A DNA stretch of 64,000 nt from Burkholderia ambifaria (GTDB lineage Bacteria > Pseudomonadota > Gammaproteobacteria > Burkholderiales > Burkholderiaceae). Below the pieces are notes generated by a model. It saw nothing but the letters and a program-made list of their open reading frames with translations. It searched no databases and was not told the DNA's origin. Numbering within the stretch: the stretch's first letter is position 1; every line of letters begins with the position of its first letter. Position numbers and translations under genes: made by a program. The stretch lies in NCBI RefSeq assembly GCF_001443045.1, contig NZ_LKPJ01000011.1, forward strand, positions 124,001 to 188,000, written 5' to 3'. Of the stretch, positions 41,594 to 51,001 are shown piece by piece.

Positions 41594-42652
41594 TTACTGG
41601 ATCGCGTCGGGTTTCACGACGATCCAGTTCTTGTCCGCCGTCACCGGCAGACCGAGCGCCTTCTGCTTCGCGGCCGATTCGTCCGACCACGCGCGGATCT
41701 GCGCCATCTGCTTGTCCTTCTTGTCGACCCACACGCGCACGCCGCCGCGCGCGACGTCGGTCGCATTCAGCAGCATGTAGCCGTCGGACATCGGCGTGTC
41801 GCCCGCGACGAGCACCGGCTTCTTCCACTGGTCGATCCAGCCGACGATCGAGCCGAGCTTGCCTTCGTACCACGTCATCGGGTTCATCAGGAACGGCGTG
41901 ATCACGAGGTTGCGGTTCGCGGCCTCGTCGTACTTGCCGGCCTTGATCTGCAGCCGCGACGTCGTCAGCGCGCCCGTCGCCGGATTGCGCAGCAGCGTCG
42001 TCACGCCGATCACGTTCTGCGGCTTCACGTTGTAGCCGTATTTCGGATCGGACAGCACGAGCCGCGCGAGTTCCTCGTGCGCTGCCGTCATCACGTAGAC
42101 CTCGATCCCGTTCTCGCGCAGCGCGTTGTACAGCTCCTGCATCCCGCGGAAGAAGCGCGGCGGATTCGCGGCGCCGTCGACGACCTTGTCACCGTGCCAG
42201 TAGCGGATCGGCACGGGCTTCCCGTCGGCGAGCATCGCGTCGACGTGACGCTTGAGCTCCGCGAGCGACAGCCCCGCGAACGCCTGCGCGATCCACGGGT
42301 AGCAGACGAGATCGTCGATCTCGCAGAGCCGGTAGTAGTAGCTTGTCAGCGATTCCTTGTAGTCGGCGGAATCCTTGAACGGGATCAGCTTCAGCGACGG
42401 ATCGAGCGAGTCGCGCGTGAGCACGCCGCGGTTCTCGAGATACGGCAGCAGCGATTCCTCGAGATCGTAGCGGTAGGTCGTGTTGTCGGCGTCGAATACC
42501 GCATAGTCGCCGCGGTGCGCATGCGCGGCGATCATCGCATTCAGCGCCTTCGCGCTGCCCGCCGGCCAGTGCGACAGGTCCGCCGCGTGGGCGAACGACA
42601 TGCACAACGACGCGGCAAGCGCGCTCAGAAAACGGCGGGACAGCTTGGTCAT
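41594..42652 (-). CDS. pchP: Secreted HAD-family phosphatase, phosphorylcholine-phosphatase-like
   Basis: 352-residue protein with a Sec signal (MTKLSRRFLSALAASLCM, cleavage after AHA at about 23). The HAD motif I is FDADNTT with Asp54 and Asp56; LVAGDTPMSDGYMLLNATD provides the downstream Asp residues. The order SLDPSLKLIPFKDSADYKES, YRLCEIDDLVCYPW and GIEVYVMTAAHEEL resembles the P. aeruginosa phosphorylcholine phosphatase as I remember it. That enzyme releases choline from phosphorylcholine in the periplasm, working with phospholipase C; no plc gene is nearby. The ATG at 42652 has AAGGGAG. Confidence 0.82.
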   Translation of the reverse strand: MTKLSRRFLSALAASLCMSFAHAADLSHWPAGSAKALNAMIAAHAHRGDYAVFDADNTTYRYDLEESLLPYLENRGVLTRDSLDPSLKLIPFKDSADYKESLTSYYYRLCEIDDLVCYPWIAQAFAGLSLAELKRHVDAMLADGKPVPIRYWHGDKVVDGAANPPRFFRGMQELYNALRENGIEVYVMTAAHEELARLVLSDPKYGYNVKPQNVIGVTTLLRNPATGALTTSRLQIKAGKYDEAANRNLVITPFLMNPMTWYEGKLGSIVGWIDQWKKPVLVAGDTPMSDGYMLLNATDVARGGVRVWVDKKDKQMAQIRAWSDESAAKQKALGLPVTADKNWIVVKPDAIQ

Positions 42653-42830
42653 GGCGTCGCTCCCTTTCTTGACATTTTGATTACGGATCGATGACAAGCG
42701 GCAGCATCGCGCGATTACTGCGCCGGCATGCGGTACGCAAGCGACGGGAAGTTGTTCGCGTGCGCCAATGCAGCGGGACGGAATCAGGAACGAGCGGGAG
42801 ACGAAGGCGGAGGGGAACAGCGGAGAACGC

Positions 42831-42854
42831 GGCCCGTGCCCGCGGGCACGGGCC
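42831..42854 (-). terminator. 24-bp perfect palindrome after pyrF
   Basis: GGCCCGTGCCCG and its complement are adjacent with no loop mismatch, 44 bases past the pyrF stop on the minus strand. It is a likely terminator stem without a T tract. The rest of 42653-42898 is featureless. Confidence 0.5.
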
Positions 42855-42898
42855 TGCTGGAGCGGGCCGCCCGTGCGGGCGCCCCGTGCCGTCCGCAA

Positions 42899-43726
42899 TC
42901 AGCGATGCGCGTTGATCGTGTCGCGGGTTTTCTGTGCGGCGAGCGCCGCGGCTTCGGCGAAATCCTCGCCGTTGCTCGCGTACAGGATCGCGCGCGACGA
43001 GTTGATCATCATCCCGGTGCCGTCTGCCGTGCGGCCCGCGTTGACGGTCGCCTGCACGTCGCCGCCCTGCGCGCCGATGCCGGGAATCAGCAGCGGCATG
43101 TCGCCGACGATCCCGCGCACGATCTCGATTTCCTTCGGGAACGTCGCGCCGACCACGAGGCCGAGCTGGCCGTTCTTCGCATTCCACTTGTTCGCCGCGA
43201 GATCGGCCACGACCTGGTACAGCGGCCGGCCGTTCGTGTCGAGGAACTGCAGGTCCGAGCCGCCCGGGTTCGACGTGCGGCACAGCACGATCACGCCCTT
43301 GCCTTCATGCTCGAAGTACGGCTCGACCGAGTCGTAGCCCATGTACGGGTTCACCGTGACCGCGTCCGCGCGGTAGCGCTCGAACGCTTCGCGCGCGTAC
43401 TGCTCGGCGGTGCTGCCGATGTCGCCGCGCTTCGCGTCGAGGATCACGGGCAGGCCCGGATGCTGGAGGTGGATGTGCGCGATCAGGCGCTCGAGCTGAT
43501 CCTCCGCGCGATGCGCGGCGAAGTAGGCGATCTGCGGCTTGAACGCGCTCGCATACTGCGCGGTCGCGTCGACGATCTGCCGGCAGAATTCGAAGATCGC
43601 GTCGGGCTGGCCGTCGAACTGCACGGGGAAGCGCGACGGCTCGGGATCGAGGCCGACGCACAGCAGCGAATTCGTGCGCTGCCACGCGGCGCGCAGCGAT
43701 TCGATGAAAGTAAGCGGGGAAGACAT
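42899..43726 (-). CDS. pyrF: Orotidine 5'-phosphate decarboxylase
   Basis: Final step of UMP synthesis. The 275-residue protein belongs to the longer PyrF group 2: [23 protein letters not shown], and the catalytic [10 protein letters not shown] at 97-106 with Asp97-Lys99-Asp102; GIGAQGG and SSRAILYAS follow. ATG 43726 ([11 protein letters not shown]) chosen over 43744. It sits 39 bases downstream of galM on the same strand, but belongs to a separate function. Confidence 0.95.
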   Translation of the reverse strand: MSSPLTFIESLRAAWQRTNSLLCVGLDPEPSRFPVQFDGQPDAIFEFCRQIVDATAQYASAFKPQIAYFAAHRAEDQLERLIAHIHLQHPGLPVILDAKRGDIGSTAEQYAREAFERYRADAVTVNPYMGYDSVEPYFEHEGKGVIVLCRTSNPGGSDLQFLDTNGRPLYQVVADLAANKWNAKNGQLGLVVGATFPKEIEIVRGIVGDMPLLIPGIGAQGGDVQATVNAGRTADGTGMMINSSRAILYASNGEDFAEAAALAAQKTRDTINAHR

Positions 43727-43765
43727 GGCGGATACTCGCGGCAAACCGTTGGTAGACCGCGTATT

Positions 43766-44827
43766 TTACCCGCGTCGCCGGCGTCCCTCGCGCGCGGCCG
43801 CATCGACGCGCGTATCGGTCCGCTCGACGGTGAACGTGAAACGCCGCGTGAGCCGCTCGCCCGGCGCGAGCAGCGTCATCCCGTGCGCGGCCGCGCCGCC
43901 CGGCAGGTTCACCGCATTGATCGGATGATCGACCGGCTCGAAGCAGAAGAAATCCTCGCCGGGCGGCGTATACAGCACGTAAGCATCGGCGTCCGCCGCC
44001 ACCGTCAGCGACAGCCCGCGACGCGGCCAGCTCACCGTCGCGTGACCGCCCCAGCCGGTGAACGCGTGATTGACGAGCGTCGCCGGTAGCGGATAGGCGA
44101 CGCCAAACTGCCAGGCCGGCGGCACGCTCACGTGCCGCACCGGCAGGAAATCGGCACCCGACAGCCACAGCCCGCCCGCGGCCGCGGCCAGCTCGGTCAC
44201 GTTGTCGCGCACCACGAACGGATGCACGCCGAGACCGAACGGCAGCCGTGCGCGCCCCGCATTCTCGATCGTCAGCGCGATCGACAGCGTCGTGTCGTCG
44301 AGTGCGAACGACTGGATCGCGTGGAACGCATAGGGCGCGCCGCTCGCTCGATCGAGCGACAGTTGCAGCGTCGTGTCGGTCGCGTCGTCCACCTGCCACG
44401 GCGCGAGCCAGCCGTCGCCGTGAATCGGCAGCGGCTCGTCGCGGCGATTGCGCGGCACGGCGATGCTGCGCCCATCGCATTCGAAGCGGCCGTTGCCGAT
44501 CCGGTTCGAATACGGCAGCAGCGGATAGCACGCGAGCGCGTTCGGATCGGTCGCCGTTTCCGGTTGCTCGCAGCGGCGGAACACCGGCACCAGTGCGCCG
44601 TCGTCGCCGCGCCAGTCGAAGCGCGCGATGCCGCCGCCGAGGTGCGGCAGCACGTCGAGCCGCAGCGACGCGTTCGACAGCGTGACGGCCGCCGCATGCG
44701 CGGCGCCGATGCCCTGCGCGAGCGCGGCAGTCTGCGGGCCGGCGCTGACCGGCTGCGCGGCGGCAGCCAGGCGCGCGCGGCGCGACTGGCTCGTGGACGA
44801 CGATGCGCGCGAGGACGTGGCGGTCAT
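43766..44827 (-). CDS. galM: Aldose 1-epimerase
   Basis: Interconverts alpha and beta aldoses so that the sugar dehydrogenase gets the right anomer. The 353-residue protein begins with an unusual Ser/Ala/Arg-rich stretch (about 1-45) before the GalM fold: LLPYSNRIGNGRF with the conserved substrate Arg, LPIHGDGWLAPW with a catalytic His, VHPFVV with the second His and FFCFEPVDHPINAVN with the catalytic Glu. The ATG at 44827 has AAGGAG. Last gene of the iclR-dgoK-dgoA-SDR-araFGH-SDR-galM run. Confidence 0.9.
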   Translation of the reverse strand: MTATSSRASSSTSQSRRARLAAAAQPVSAGPQTAALAQGIGAAHAAAVTLSNASLRLDVLPHLGGGIARFDWRGDDGALVPVFRRCEQPETATDPNALACYPLLPYSNRIGNGRFECDGRSIAVPRNRRDEPLPIHGDGWLAPWQVDDATDTTLQLSLDRASGAPYAFHAIQSFALDDTTLSIALTIENAGRARLPFGLGVHPFVVRDNVTELAAAAGGLWLSGADFLPVRHVSVPPAWQFGVAYPLPATLVNHAFTGWGGHATVSWPRRGLSLTVAADADAYVLYTPPGEDFFCFEPVDHPINAVNLPGGAAAHGMTLLAPGERLTRRFTFTVERTDTRVDAAAREGRRRRG

Positions 44828-44901
44828 GATGAGCTCCTTTCCTTCGTCGATGAAACGATACGGGTCGCCGCGCGGTGCCGCGCGCGCACGAACCCCGGCA
44901 A

Positions 44902-45717
44902 TCAGGCCCAGCCGCCGTCGACCACCACGTCCTGCGCGGTGATCATCCGGCTGTCGTCGGCCGCGAGGAACAGCGCCATGCGCGCGAGATCGTCCGGCAG
45001 CAGCTCGGCGTCGATGCACTGGCCGGCCTTGATCGCCGCACGGCCCGCGTCGTCGAGCCACATCCTGCGTTGCTTGTCCGTCATCACCCAGCCGGGCACG
45101 AGCGAATTCACGCGGATCCCGAACGGGCCGAGATCGCGCGCGAGGCCGCGCGTGAGCCCCTGCACGGCCGCCTTCGCCATCACGTAGACGGGATAGCCGC
45201 CGTTCTTCAGCATCCAGCTGATCGAGCCGAGGTTGATGATCGCGCCGCCGCCGCGCTGCTTCATGTCGTCGATCACCGCCTGCGCGGCGAAGAACTGGTG
45301 GCGCAGGTTCACCGCGATGCCCGCGTCGAACGACGCGGGTGTCACGTCGCCGATCGCGTGGCGCGCGTCGTTGGCCGCGTTGTTCACGAGCACCGCGATC
45401 GCGCCGATCCGCGCGCGGATCGCGTCGATCGCATGGCGCAGCGCGTCGATGTCGGTCAGGTCGCACGGCAGGAACAGCGGCGCGTGGCGTACGTCCGGCC
45501 TCTGCGCGAGGCTTTCCGCGAGTGCCTGGCCCGCGTGCGCGTCGAGATCGACGAACGCGACGCGCGCGCCCTGTCGCGCGAAGTGCTCGACGAACGCCGC
45601 GCCGATGCCGGTCGCGCCGCCCGTGATCAGCACCGCGCGATCCTCGAGGCTCGGGTAGCGCGCATAGCGCGCGTCGCTCGCGGCGCGCGGGTCCTGCGCG
45701 GAAGTGTCGATGGTCAT
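44902..45717 (-). CDS. SDR-family sugar dehydrogenase
   Basis: 271-residue short-chain dehydrogenase: cofactor motif TGGATGIG at about 33-40, NNAAND in place of the usual NNAG, catalytic Ser in LGSIS and YVMAK as the Tyr/Lys pair. It lies between araH and galM, so it is probably the aldose 1-dehydrogenase (L-arabinose or D-galactose) of the operon. A second SDR upstream (49523-50302) could equally fill this role; which acts on the sugar cannot be told from sequence. The long open frame upstream is shadow. Confidence 0.83.
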   Translation of the reverse strand: MTIDTSAQDPRAASDARYARYPSLEDRAVLITGGATGIGAAFVEHFARQGARVAFVDLDAHAGQALAESLAQRPDVRHAPLFLPCDLTDIDALRHAIDAIRARIGAIAVLVNNAANDARHAIGDVTPASFDAGIAVNLRHQFFAAQAVIDDMKQRGGGAIINLGSISWMLKNGGYPVYVMAKAAVQGLTRGLARDLGPFGIRVNSLVPGWVMTDKQRRMWLDDAGRAAIKAGQCIDAELLPDDLARMALFLAADDSRMITAQDVVVDGGWA

Positions 45718-45740
45718 GCGAATCGTCTCCGTGAAATCGG

Positions 45741-46757
45741 TCAGTCGCGTACGCCGCGGTTCTTCAGCTGGTCGAGCAGCACGGCCGCGAGCAGGATCGC
45801 GCCGCGCACCAGGTACTGGTAGAACGCGTCGATGTTCAGCAGGTTCATCACGTTCTCGACGGTGCCCATGATCAGCACGCCGATCACGACGCCCGAGATC
45901 GTCGCGCGGCCGCCCATCAGCGACACGCCGCCGAGCACGCATGCGGAGATCACGTTCAGCTCGAAACCCTGCGCGGCGTTCGGCTGGCCCGACGTGATGC
46001 GCGACGCGAGGATCACGCCGGCGAGCGCCGTCACCGCGCCCTGGATCAGGAAGATGTACACGCGCGTGCGTTCGACGTTGATCCCCGCCAGGCGCGATGC
46101 CTCGGGGTTGCCGCCGATCGCGAGCGTGTTGCGGCCGTACACGGTCTGGTTCAGCAGCACGCCGAACACGATGAAGCACATGAGCGTGACCCAGATCGGC
46201 AGCGATACGCCGAAGAGCGACAGCCCGCCGAGCGCGATGAACGTATCCGACGACACGCCGACCGCCTGCCCCTTCGACACGATGAAGCCGAGCCCGCGCA
46301 CGATTTCCATCGTCGCGAGCGTCGTGATCAGCGCGTTGATGCGCAGGTACGCGATCACCGCGCCGTTCACGAACCCGATCGCCGCACCGGCCGCGACCGC
46401 CGCGACGATCGCGACGAACGTGTTGTCGGTCGCGTTCAGCACCATCGCGCACAGCACGCCGGAGAACGCGACGGTCGAGCCGATCGACAGGTCGAAGTCG
46501 CGCGAGGCCAGACAGAACATCATCGTGCACGCGACCATCCCGATCTGCGAGATCGACAGCGCGAGGCCAAGCATGTTGTCGATCGAGAAGAAGTGATCGA
46601 CCGTCAGCGACATCGTGATGAACATCACCGCGAAGATCGCGATCAGGCTGTATTCGGTGAGGTGCTGCCACCACTTCTGGCGATCGCTCTGCTGTGGAAC
46701 CAGCGCGTCGGCCGACGGCTTCACGGCTGCGCTGGCGAGGTTTTCCCTGACTTGCAT
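45741..46757 (-). CDS. araH: Sugar ABC transporter permease, AraH-like
   Basis: 338-residue membrane permease of the RbsC/AraH/XylH group with about ten helices; ASRDFDLSIGSTVAFSGV and the EAA-like region GGNPEASRLAGINVERTRVY are present, the latter contacting the ATPase. It follows araG by 90 bases containing a perfect 20-base hairpin (46781-46800) and precedes the SDR by 23 bases. Confidence 0.9.
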   Translation of the reverse strand: MQVRENLASAAVKPSADALVPQQSDRQKWWQHLTEYSLIAIFAVMFITMSLTVDHFFSIDNMLGLALSISQIGMVACTMMFCLASRDFDLSIGSTVAFSGVLCAMVLNATDNTFVAIVAAVAAGAAIGFVNGAVIAYLRINALITTLATMEIVRGLGFIVSKGQAVGVSSDTFIALGGLSLFGVSLPIWVTLMCFIVFGVLLNQTVYGRNTLAIGGNPEASRLAGINVERTRVYIFLIQGAVTALAGVILASRITSGQPNAAQGFELNVISACVLGGVSLMGGRATISGVVIGVLIMGTVENVMNLLNIDAFYQYLVRGAILLAAVLLDQLKNRGVRD

Positions 46758-46780
46758 GGTTGTGTCTCCTGCTCCTGCAT

Positions 46781-46800
46781 CGCGCGGCCCGCGCCGCGCG
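46781..46800 (-). repeat. Hairpin in the araG-araH gap
   Basis: CGCGCGGC and GCCGCGCG separated by CCGC, within the 90-base gap. It could influence mRNA decay or partial termination between ATPase and permease. Confidence 0.5.
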
Positions 46801-46847
46801 TGATCGATTCGAATATCGTGCGTCGCCCGCGGCGACCTGACACTCCG

Positions 46848-48359
46848 TCAGGCCGCCTCGACGACGCTCGTCTGCGGCAGCGCGAGGCTCAGCACCGCAT
46901 GCTCGTTCGCCTGCTCGCGCGGCAGCTCGCCCGCGATGCGGCCTTCGCGCATCACGACGATGCGATCGGACACGCCGAGCACTTCCGGCAGCTCCGACGA
47001 CACCATCACGATTGCGCAGCCGCGCTCCGCGAGCCGGTAGATCACGTCGTAGATCTCGTGCTTCGCGCCAACGTCGATGCCGCGCGTCGGCTCGTCGAGG
47101 ATCACGACCTTCAGGTCGGGCTCCGCGAGCCAGCGCGACAGGATCGCCTTCTGCTGGTTGCCGCCCGACAGGAAGCGGATCTTCTGCCGACGATTCGGCG
47201 TCTTGATCTTCAGCCGCTGGATGAAGCGGTCGGCCGTTGCGCTTTCGGTCTTGCGGTCGATGAAGAGCCCGGCGCGCAGCGAATGACGGCGGCAGCTGAT
47301 GTTGATGTTCTCCGCGACCGACGCCATCGCGATGATCCCTTCTTCCTTGCGATCCTCCGGGCACAGCACGATGCCGTGGCGGATCGCGTCGCCGGTGCGT
47401 TTCACGTCGATGCGCTTGCCGTCGAGCGTCAGCTCGCCCGCGCGCCGGCGGTCCGCGCCGTACACGAGACGCATCAGTTCGCTGCGCCCCGCGCCGACGA
47501 GACCGAAGAACCCGACGATCTCGCCCGCGCGCACGGAGAAGCTCGCCGGTTCGCGCAGCGCCGGGCCGTCGACGTCTTCGGCCGAAAACCGCACGTTGCC
47601 GAGCGCGCGTGGCGCGTAATGGTAGATGTCCGAAATCTCGCGCCCGACCATCTCGGCAACCAGCCGCTCGCGCGGCACGTCGGCGAGCGATTCGTGCGAC
47701 GCGATCTTGCGCCCGTCGCGGAAGATCGTGCACGCATCGCACAGCCGGTAGATCTCGTCCATCCGGTGCGAGATGTAGATCAGCGCGCGGCCCTGCGCGC
47801 GCAGGTCGTCGACGAGCTTGAACAGCACCTCGGTCTCGCGATGCGACAGCGAGCTCGTCGGTTCGTCGAGCGCGATCACGCGCGCGTTGCGCATCAGCGC
47901 CTTGCAGATCTCGACCATCTGCCGCTGCGCGATCGACAGCCGCCCGAGCTTCGCATCGGGATCGAGATCGACGCCCATCGCGGCGAGCCGCTCGCGCACG
48001 TGGCGCTTCGCCTCGCCCTTCCTCACCCAGCCGAGCGCGTTCGGCAGGCGGCCGAGCAGCAGGTTTTCCGCGACCGTCAGGTCGGGCACGTACTGCAGCT
48101 CCTGGTGAATCACTGCAATGCCGGCCGCGATCGACGCAGCCGCACTCGAGAAATGCACGGGCTGGCCGTCGACCAGCACGCTGCCCGCATCGGGCTGGTA
48201 TTCGCCGCCGAGAATCTTCAGCAGCGTCGACTTGCCCGCGCCGTTCTCGCCCATCAGGCCATGCACCTCGCCCGCATGCACGTCGAACGAGATGCCGTCG
48301 AGTGCGCGCACGCCGGGAAATACCTTGCCGATATTGTCAAAACGCAGTGCCGCTGACAC
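46848..48359 (-). CDS. araG: Sugar ABC transporter ATPase, AraG-like (two domains)
   Basis: 503-residue duplicated ATPase energising import of arabinose or galactose. The first domain has Walker [10 protein letters not shown] at about 37-45, signature [11 protein letters not shown] and Walker [10 protein letters not shown]; the second has the signature [12 protein letters not shown] and [10 protein letters not shown] but a degenerate Walker A, as is usual for the C-terminal half of this family. ATG 48359. It follows araF with a 67-base gap that holds a hairpin. Confidence 0.92.
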   Translation of the reverse strand: MSAALRFDNIGKVFPGVRALDGISFDVHAGEVHGLMGENGAGKSTLLKILGGEYQPDAGSVLVDGQPVHFSSAAASIAAGIAVIHQELQYVPDLTVAENLLLGRLPNALGWVRKGEAKRHVRERLAAMGVDLDPDAKLGRLSIAQRQMVEICKALMRNARVIALDEPTSSLSHRETEVLFKLVDDLRAQGRALIYISHRMDEIYRLCDACTIFRDGRKIASHESLADVPRERLVAEMVGREISDIYHYAPRALGNVRFSAEDVDGPALREPASFSVRAGEIVGFFGLVGAGRSELMRLVYGADRRRAGELTLDGKRIDVKRTGDAIRHGIVLCPEDRKEEGIIAMASVAENINISCRRHSLRAGLFIDRKTESATADRFIQRLKIKTPNRRQKIRFLSGGNQQKAILSRWLAEPDLKVVILDEPTRGIDVGAKHEIYDVIYRLAERGCAIVMVSSELPEVLGVSDRIVVMREGRIAGELPREQANEHAVLSLALPQTSVVEAA

Positions 48360-48389
48360 GTCGTCTCCCCACTTGCAGATCCATCGATC

Positions 48390-48419
48390 GCCGGCTGCCG
48401 CATCGCCGCGGCGGCCGGC
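48390..48419 (-). repeat. Hairpin in the araF-araG gap
   Basis: 12-bp arms with one mismatch (48390-48401 and 48408-48419) and a 6-base loop, just after the araF stop at 48427. Such hairpins stabilise the binding-protein message or cut read-through, giving more AraF than AraGH (known from other ABC operons; inferred here). Confidence 0.55.
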
Positions 48420-48426
48420 AAGCCGC

Positions 48427-49422
48427 TTACTTCGAGGCGAGCCCCATCTCCTCGCGCACCTTCGACACGTTGTCGCGCGTCGCCAGCATGCCCGTCGTCA
48501 GCGTCAGCGCCGGCGGTGCCTTGCCCTGCGTGATCCACGCGTACATCAGGTCCGAGGTTTCCTCGCCGTGGCGCTTCGGGCTGATGATCACGGTGCCGTA
48601 GAAGCCCGTCGGCTGCGGTTTCTTGAATTCGTTGAGCGCCGATTCGGAACCGCCGATGCCGATGCCGATCATGTTGTCCGCCTTGAAGCCGCGCCCTTCG
48701 GCCGCGCGCACCGCGCCGAGCACCGCCTCGTCGTTCAGGCCGTACGCAACCCAGTGCTTGAACTGCGGGTTCTTGGTGAGCGCGATGTTCGCCGCGTTGA
48801 ACGCGTTCTCGGTGTCGGTCTTCGCCTGCGGCGCCGCGATCACGTTCGCCTTCGGAAAGCCCGCCGCCACCAGCGCGTCGGTCGCGCCGCTCGTGCGGTC
48901 ATGCGCGGTCGGCAGCTGCTCGTACGTGATGTCGATCGCGCCGACGTCCTTCATGTTCCAGCCGCGCTTCTTGATCTCGGCCGCGATGCCGTCGCCGACC
49001 TGCTTGCCGATGTTGTACGCGGAAATCCCCATGTGCGGCACCGACTCGATCGGCTTGCCCGCACCGTCGACGAGGCGGTCGTCGACCGTCATCATCTTCA
49101 GGTTGTGCGACTTCGCCTTCGCGACGATGCCCGGCCCGAGCTTCACGTCGGGTGTGCAGATGATGAAGCCCTGCGCCTTCTGCGCGGACAGGTTGTCGAT
49201 CGCGCTCATCACCTTCTCGCCCGACGGCGCGCCGATCTTCACGAGCGTGAAGCCCTTGTCCTTCGCCGCCATCTCCGCGAACTTCCACTCGTCCTGGAAC
49301 CACGGCTCTTCCGGCTGCTTCACGAGGAAGCCGATCTTGACCGGATCGGCCGCGTGCGCAACCGGGCTCCCCATCACCACCGCGGCCGCGGCGGCCAGCG
49401 TTACGAACGTTCTGCGTTTCAT
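48427..49422 (-). CDS. araF: L-arabinose-binding periplasmic protein, AraF-like
   Basis: 331-residue periplasmic sugar-binding protein with a Sec signal ([17 protein letters not shown], cleavage after AHA near 24). It follows E. coli AraF closely: [48 protein letters not shown]. The Lys, Glu, Asp and one Asn used by E. coli AraF to bind arabinose or galactose are kept. The Asn of its GING loop is replaced by Gly (GIGIGGSES), so affinity or specificity may differ (residue roles recalled, not checked). The ATG at 49422 has two GGAG sites. Confidence 0.9.
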   Translation of the reverse strand: MKRRTFVTLAAAAAVVMGSPVAHAADPVKIGFLVKQPEEPWFQDEWKFAEMAAKDKGFTLVKIGAPSGEKVMSAIDNLSAQKAQGFIICTPDVKLGPGIVAKAKSHNLKMMTVDDRLVDGAGKPIESVPHMGISAYNIGKQVGDGIAAEIKKRGWNMKDVGAIDITYEQLPTAHDRTSGATDALVAAGFPKANVIAAPQAKTDTENAFNAANIALTKNPQFKHWVAYGLNDEAVLGAVRAAEGRGFKADNMIGIGIGGSESALNEFKKPQPTGFYGTVIISPKRHGEETSDLMYAWITQGKAPPALTLTTGMLATRDNVSKVREEMGLASK

Positions 49423-49522
49423 CTCCAGTGTCTCCTTGTCTTCATCGAACGGTACAGCCGCTTGTTGGTTTCGACGCAGCGTGCGCGCGGCCGTCGCACG
49501 TGCGGTCTGTCGAATCGTTGCG

Positions 49523-50302
49523 TCAGTCGTGGTACAGCGCCGCGCGCCCGCCGTCGACGGTGATGCACGCGGCATTGATGAACGGCGCCTCGTCGGATGC
49601 GAGGAACACGGCCGTCATCGCGACTTCCTCCGGTTTGCCGATCCGCTTCATCGGCTGCAGCGCGAGCGTCTGCTCGCGCGCCGCGGCCGGGTCGGCCTGC
49701 GCATCCCACCAGTCGCGCGTGAGCTGCGTCTCGATATAGCCGGGCGCGATCGCGTTCACACGCACGTTGCGCGCCGCGTATTCGATCCCGAGCGCACGTG
49801 TGAGGCCCAGCACGCCATGTTTCGCGACCGGGTACGGAAAGCAGCCCGGGATGATCCGGAACGCATGCGTCGACGCGATGTTCACGATGCTGCCGCACCC
49901 GCGCTCGACCATCCCTTCCAGCGCCGCGCGGCAGCCGTGCCACACGCCGTCGAGGTCGACCGCGAAGCAGCGGCGCCAGTCGTCGTCCGTCATCGTCAAC
50001 GGATCGGCGAACACGTTGATGCCGGCGTTGTTCACGAGCACGTCGAGCGGGCCGAATGCGGCCTCGGTCTGCGCAAGCGCATCACGCACCGAGTCCTGCC
50101 GCGCGACGTCCGCATGCAGCGCGAGCACGCGCGCGCCGTCAATGTCGTCGGCGATCGCGGCCGCCGTGCGCTGCGCTTGCGGGAAGTCGAGATCGACGAG
50201 CGCGACGGCCGAGCCCTCGCGCACGAACGCATGCGCGATCGCGGCGCCGATCCCGCGGCCCGCGCCCGTCACCATCGCGACCTTGCCTGCGAGGCGTCCC
50301 AT
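49523..50302 (-). CDS. SDR-family oxidoreductase, probable aldose 1-dehydrogenase
   Basis: 259-residue SDR: TGAGRGIGAAIA at 12-23, NNAG at about 90, catalytic Ser in IASTHA and YPVAK as the Tyr/Lys pair. Gene order dgoK-dgoA-SDR suggests oxidation of D-galactose (or L-arabinose) to the lactone in the De Ley-Doudoroff route. The ATG overlaps the dgoA stop as ATGA, so translation is coupled. 100 bases separate it from araF. Confidence 0.85.
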   Translation of the reverse strand: MGRLAGKVAMVTGAGRGIGAAIAHAFVREGSAVALVDLDFPQAQRTAAAIADDIDGARVLALHADVARQDSVRDALAQTEAAFGPLDVLVNNAGINVFADPLTMTDDDWRRCFAVDLDGVWHGCRAALEGMVERGCGSIVNIASTHAFRIIPGCFPYPVAKHGVLGLTRALGIEYAARNVRVNAIAPGYIETQLTRDWWDAQADPAAAREQTLALQPMKRIGKPEEVAMTAVFLASDEAPFINAACITVDGGRAALYHD

Positions 50303-50979
50303 CACGCCGCTCCGCTGCGCGCCGCGCGCAAGCCGGCCTGGAATGCGCGCGCGTTCGCCGCGGTCGCGTCCGCCGACTGGCCGGGCCGGTACAGCGCCGA
50401 GCCGAGTCCGAAGCCATTGGCGCCAGCCGCGAGGAACGGCTGCATGTTGTCCGGCGAAATTCCGCCGACCGGAATCAGCGGCACCGCGCGGTCGATCACC
50501 GCGCGCCACGCCTTCACGATGGGCACGCCGAGCTGCTCGGCCGGGAACATCTTCAGCACGTCGGCGCCGTTCGCGAGTGCGGCGAACGCCTCGGTCGGCG
50601 TCGCGACGCCCGGTGCGCTCGCGAGCCCGCGCTCGCGCGCGCGGCGGATCACGGCCGCGTCGCTGTGCGGCATCACGATCAGCGTGCCGCCGGCGTCCTG
50701 CACGCGGTCGACAAGTTCGGCGCGCAGCACGGTGCCCGCGCCGACGATCATGTCGTCCGGCAACGCACGGCGCAGCGCCGCGATGCTGTCGAACGGATCG
50801 GGCGAATTGAGCGGCACCTCGACGATCCGGAAGCCCGCTTCATGCAGCGCAAGGCCGTGGTCGGCCGCTTCGGCAGGCGTGATGCCGCGCATGATCGCGA
50901 TCAGCGGACACGCGTCGAACGCGCGCGTCAGTGCGGGATGCGGCGTGTACGGTGCGGGCAGCGTAAGGTCGGACGGCAT
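50302..50979 (-). CDS. dgoA: 2-dehydro-3-deoxy-6-phosphogalactonate aldolase
   Basis: Class I aldolase cleaving KDPGal to pyruvate and glyceraldehyde-3-phosphate. The 225-residue protein has Glu54 in RIVEVPLNSP and the Schiff-base Lys143 in LKMFPAEQLG; these replace the EITLRTP and KFFPAQQAGG of eda, which is the usual distinction between the KDPGal and KDPG branches. ATG 50979 (MPSDLTLPA), 22 bases after dgoK, overlapping the SDR by four bases (ATGA). Confidence 0.92.
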   Translation of the reverse strand: MPSDLTLPAPYTPHPALTRAFDACPLIAIMRGITPAEAADHGLALHEAGFRIVEVPLNSPDPFDSIAALRRALPDDMIVGAGTVLRAELVDRVQDAGGTLIVMPHSDAAVIRRARERGLASAPGVATPTEAFAALANGADVLKMFPAEQLGVPIVKAWRAVIDRAVPLIPVGGISPDNMQPFLAAGANGFGLGSALYRPGQSADATAANARAFQAGLRAARSGAA

Positions 50980-51001
50980 CGATGGTTCCTCTTCAATCGG
51001 T

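Noticed and set aside
44902..47742. Long ORF merging the SDR with sequence opposite araGH
   Set aside because: Only the last 271 codons form an SDR; the rest is Arg-rich shadow of araH and araG.
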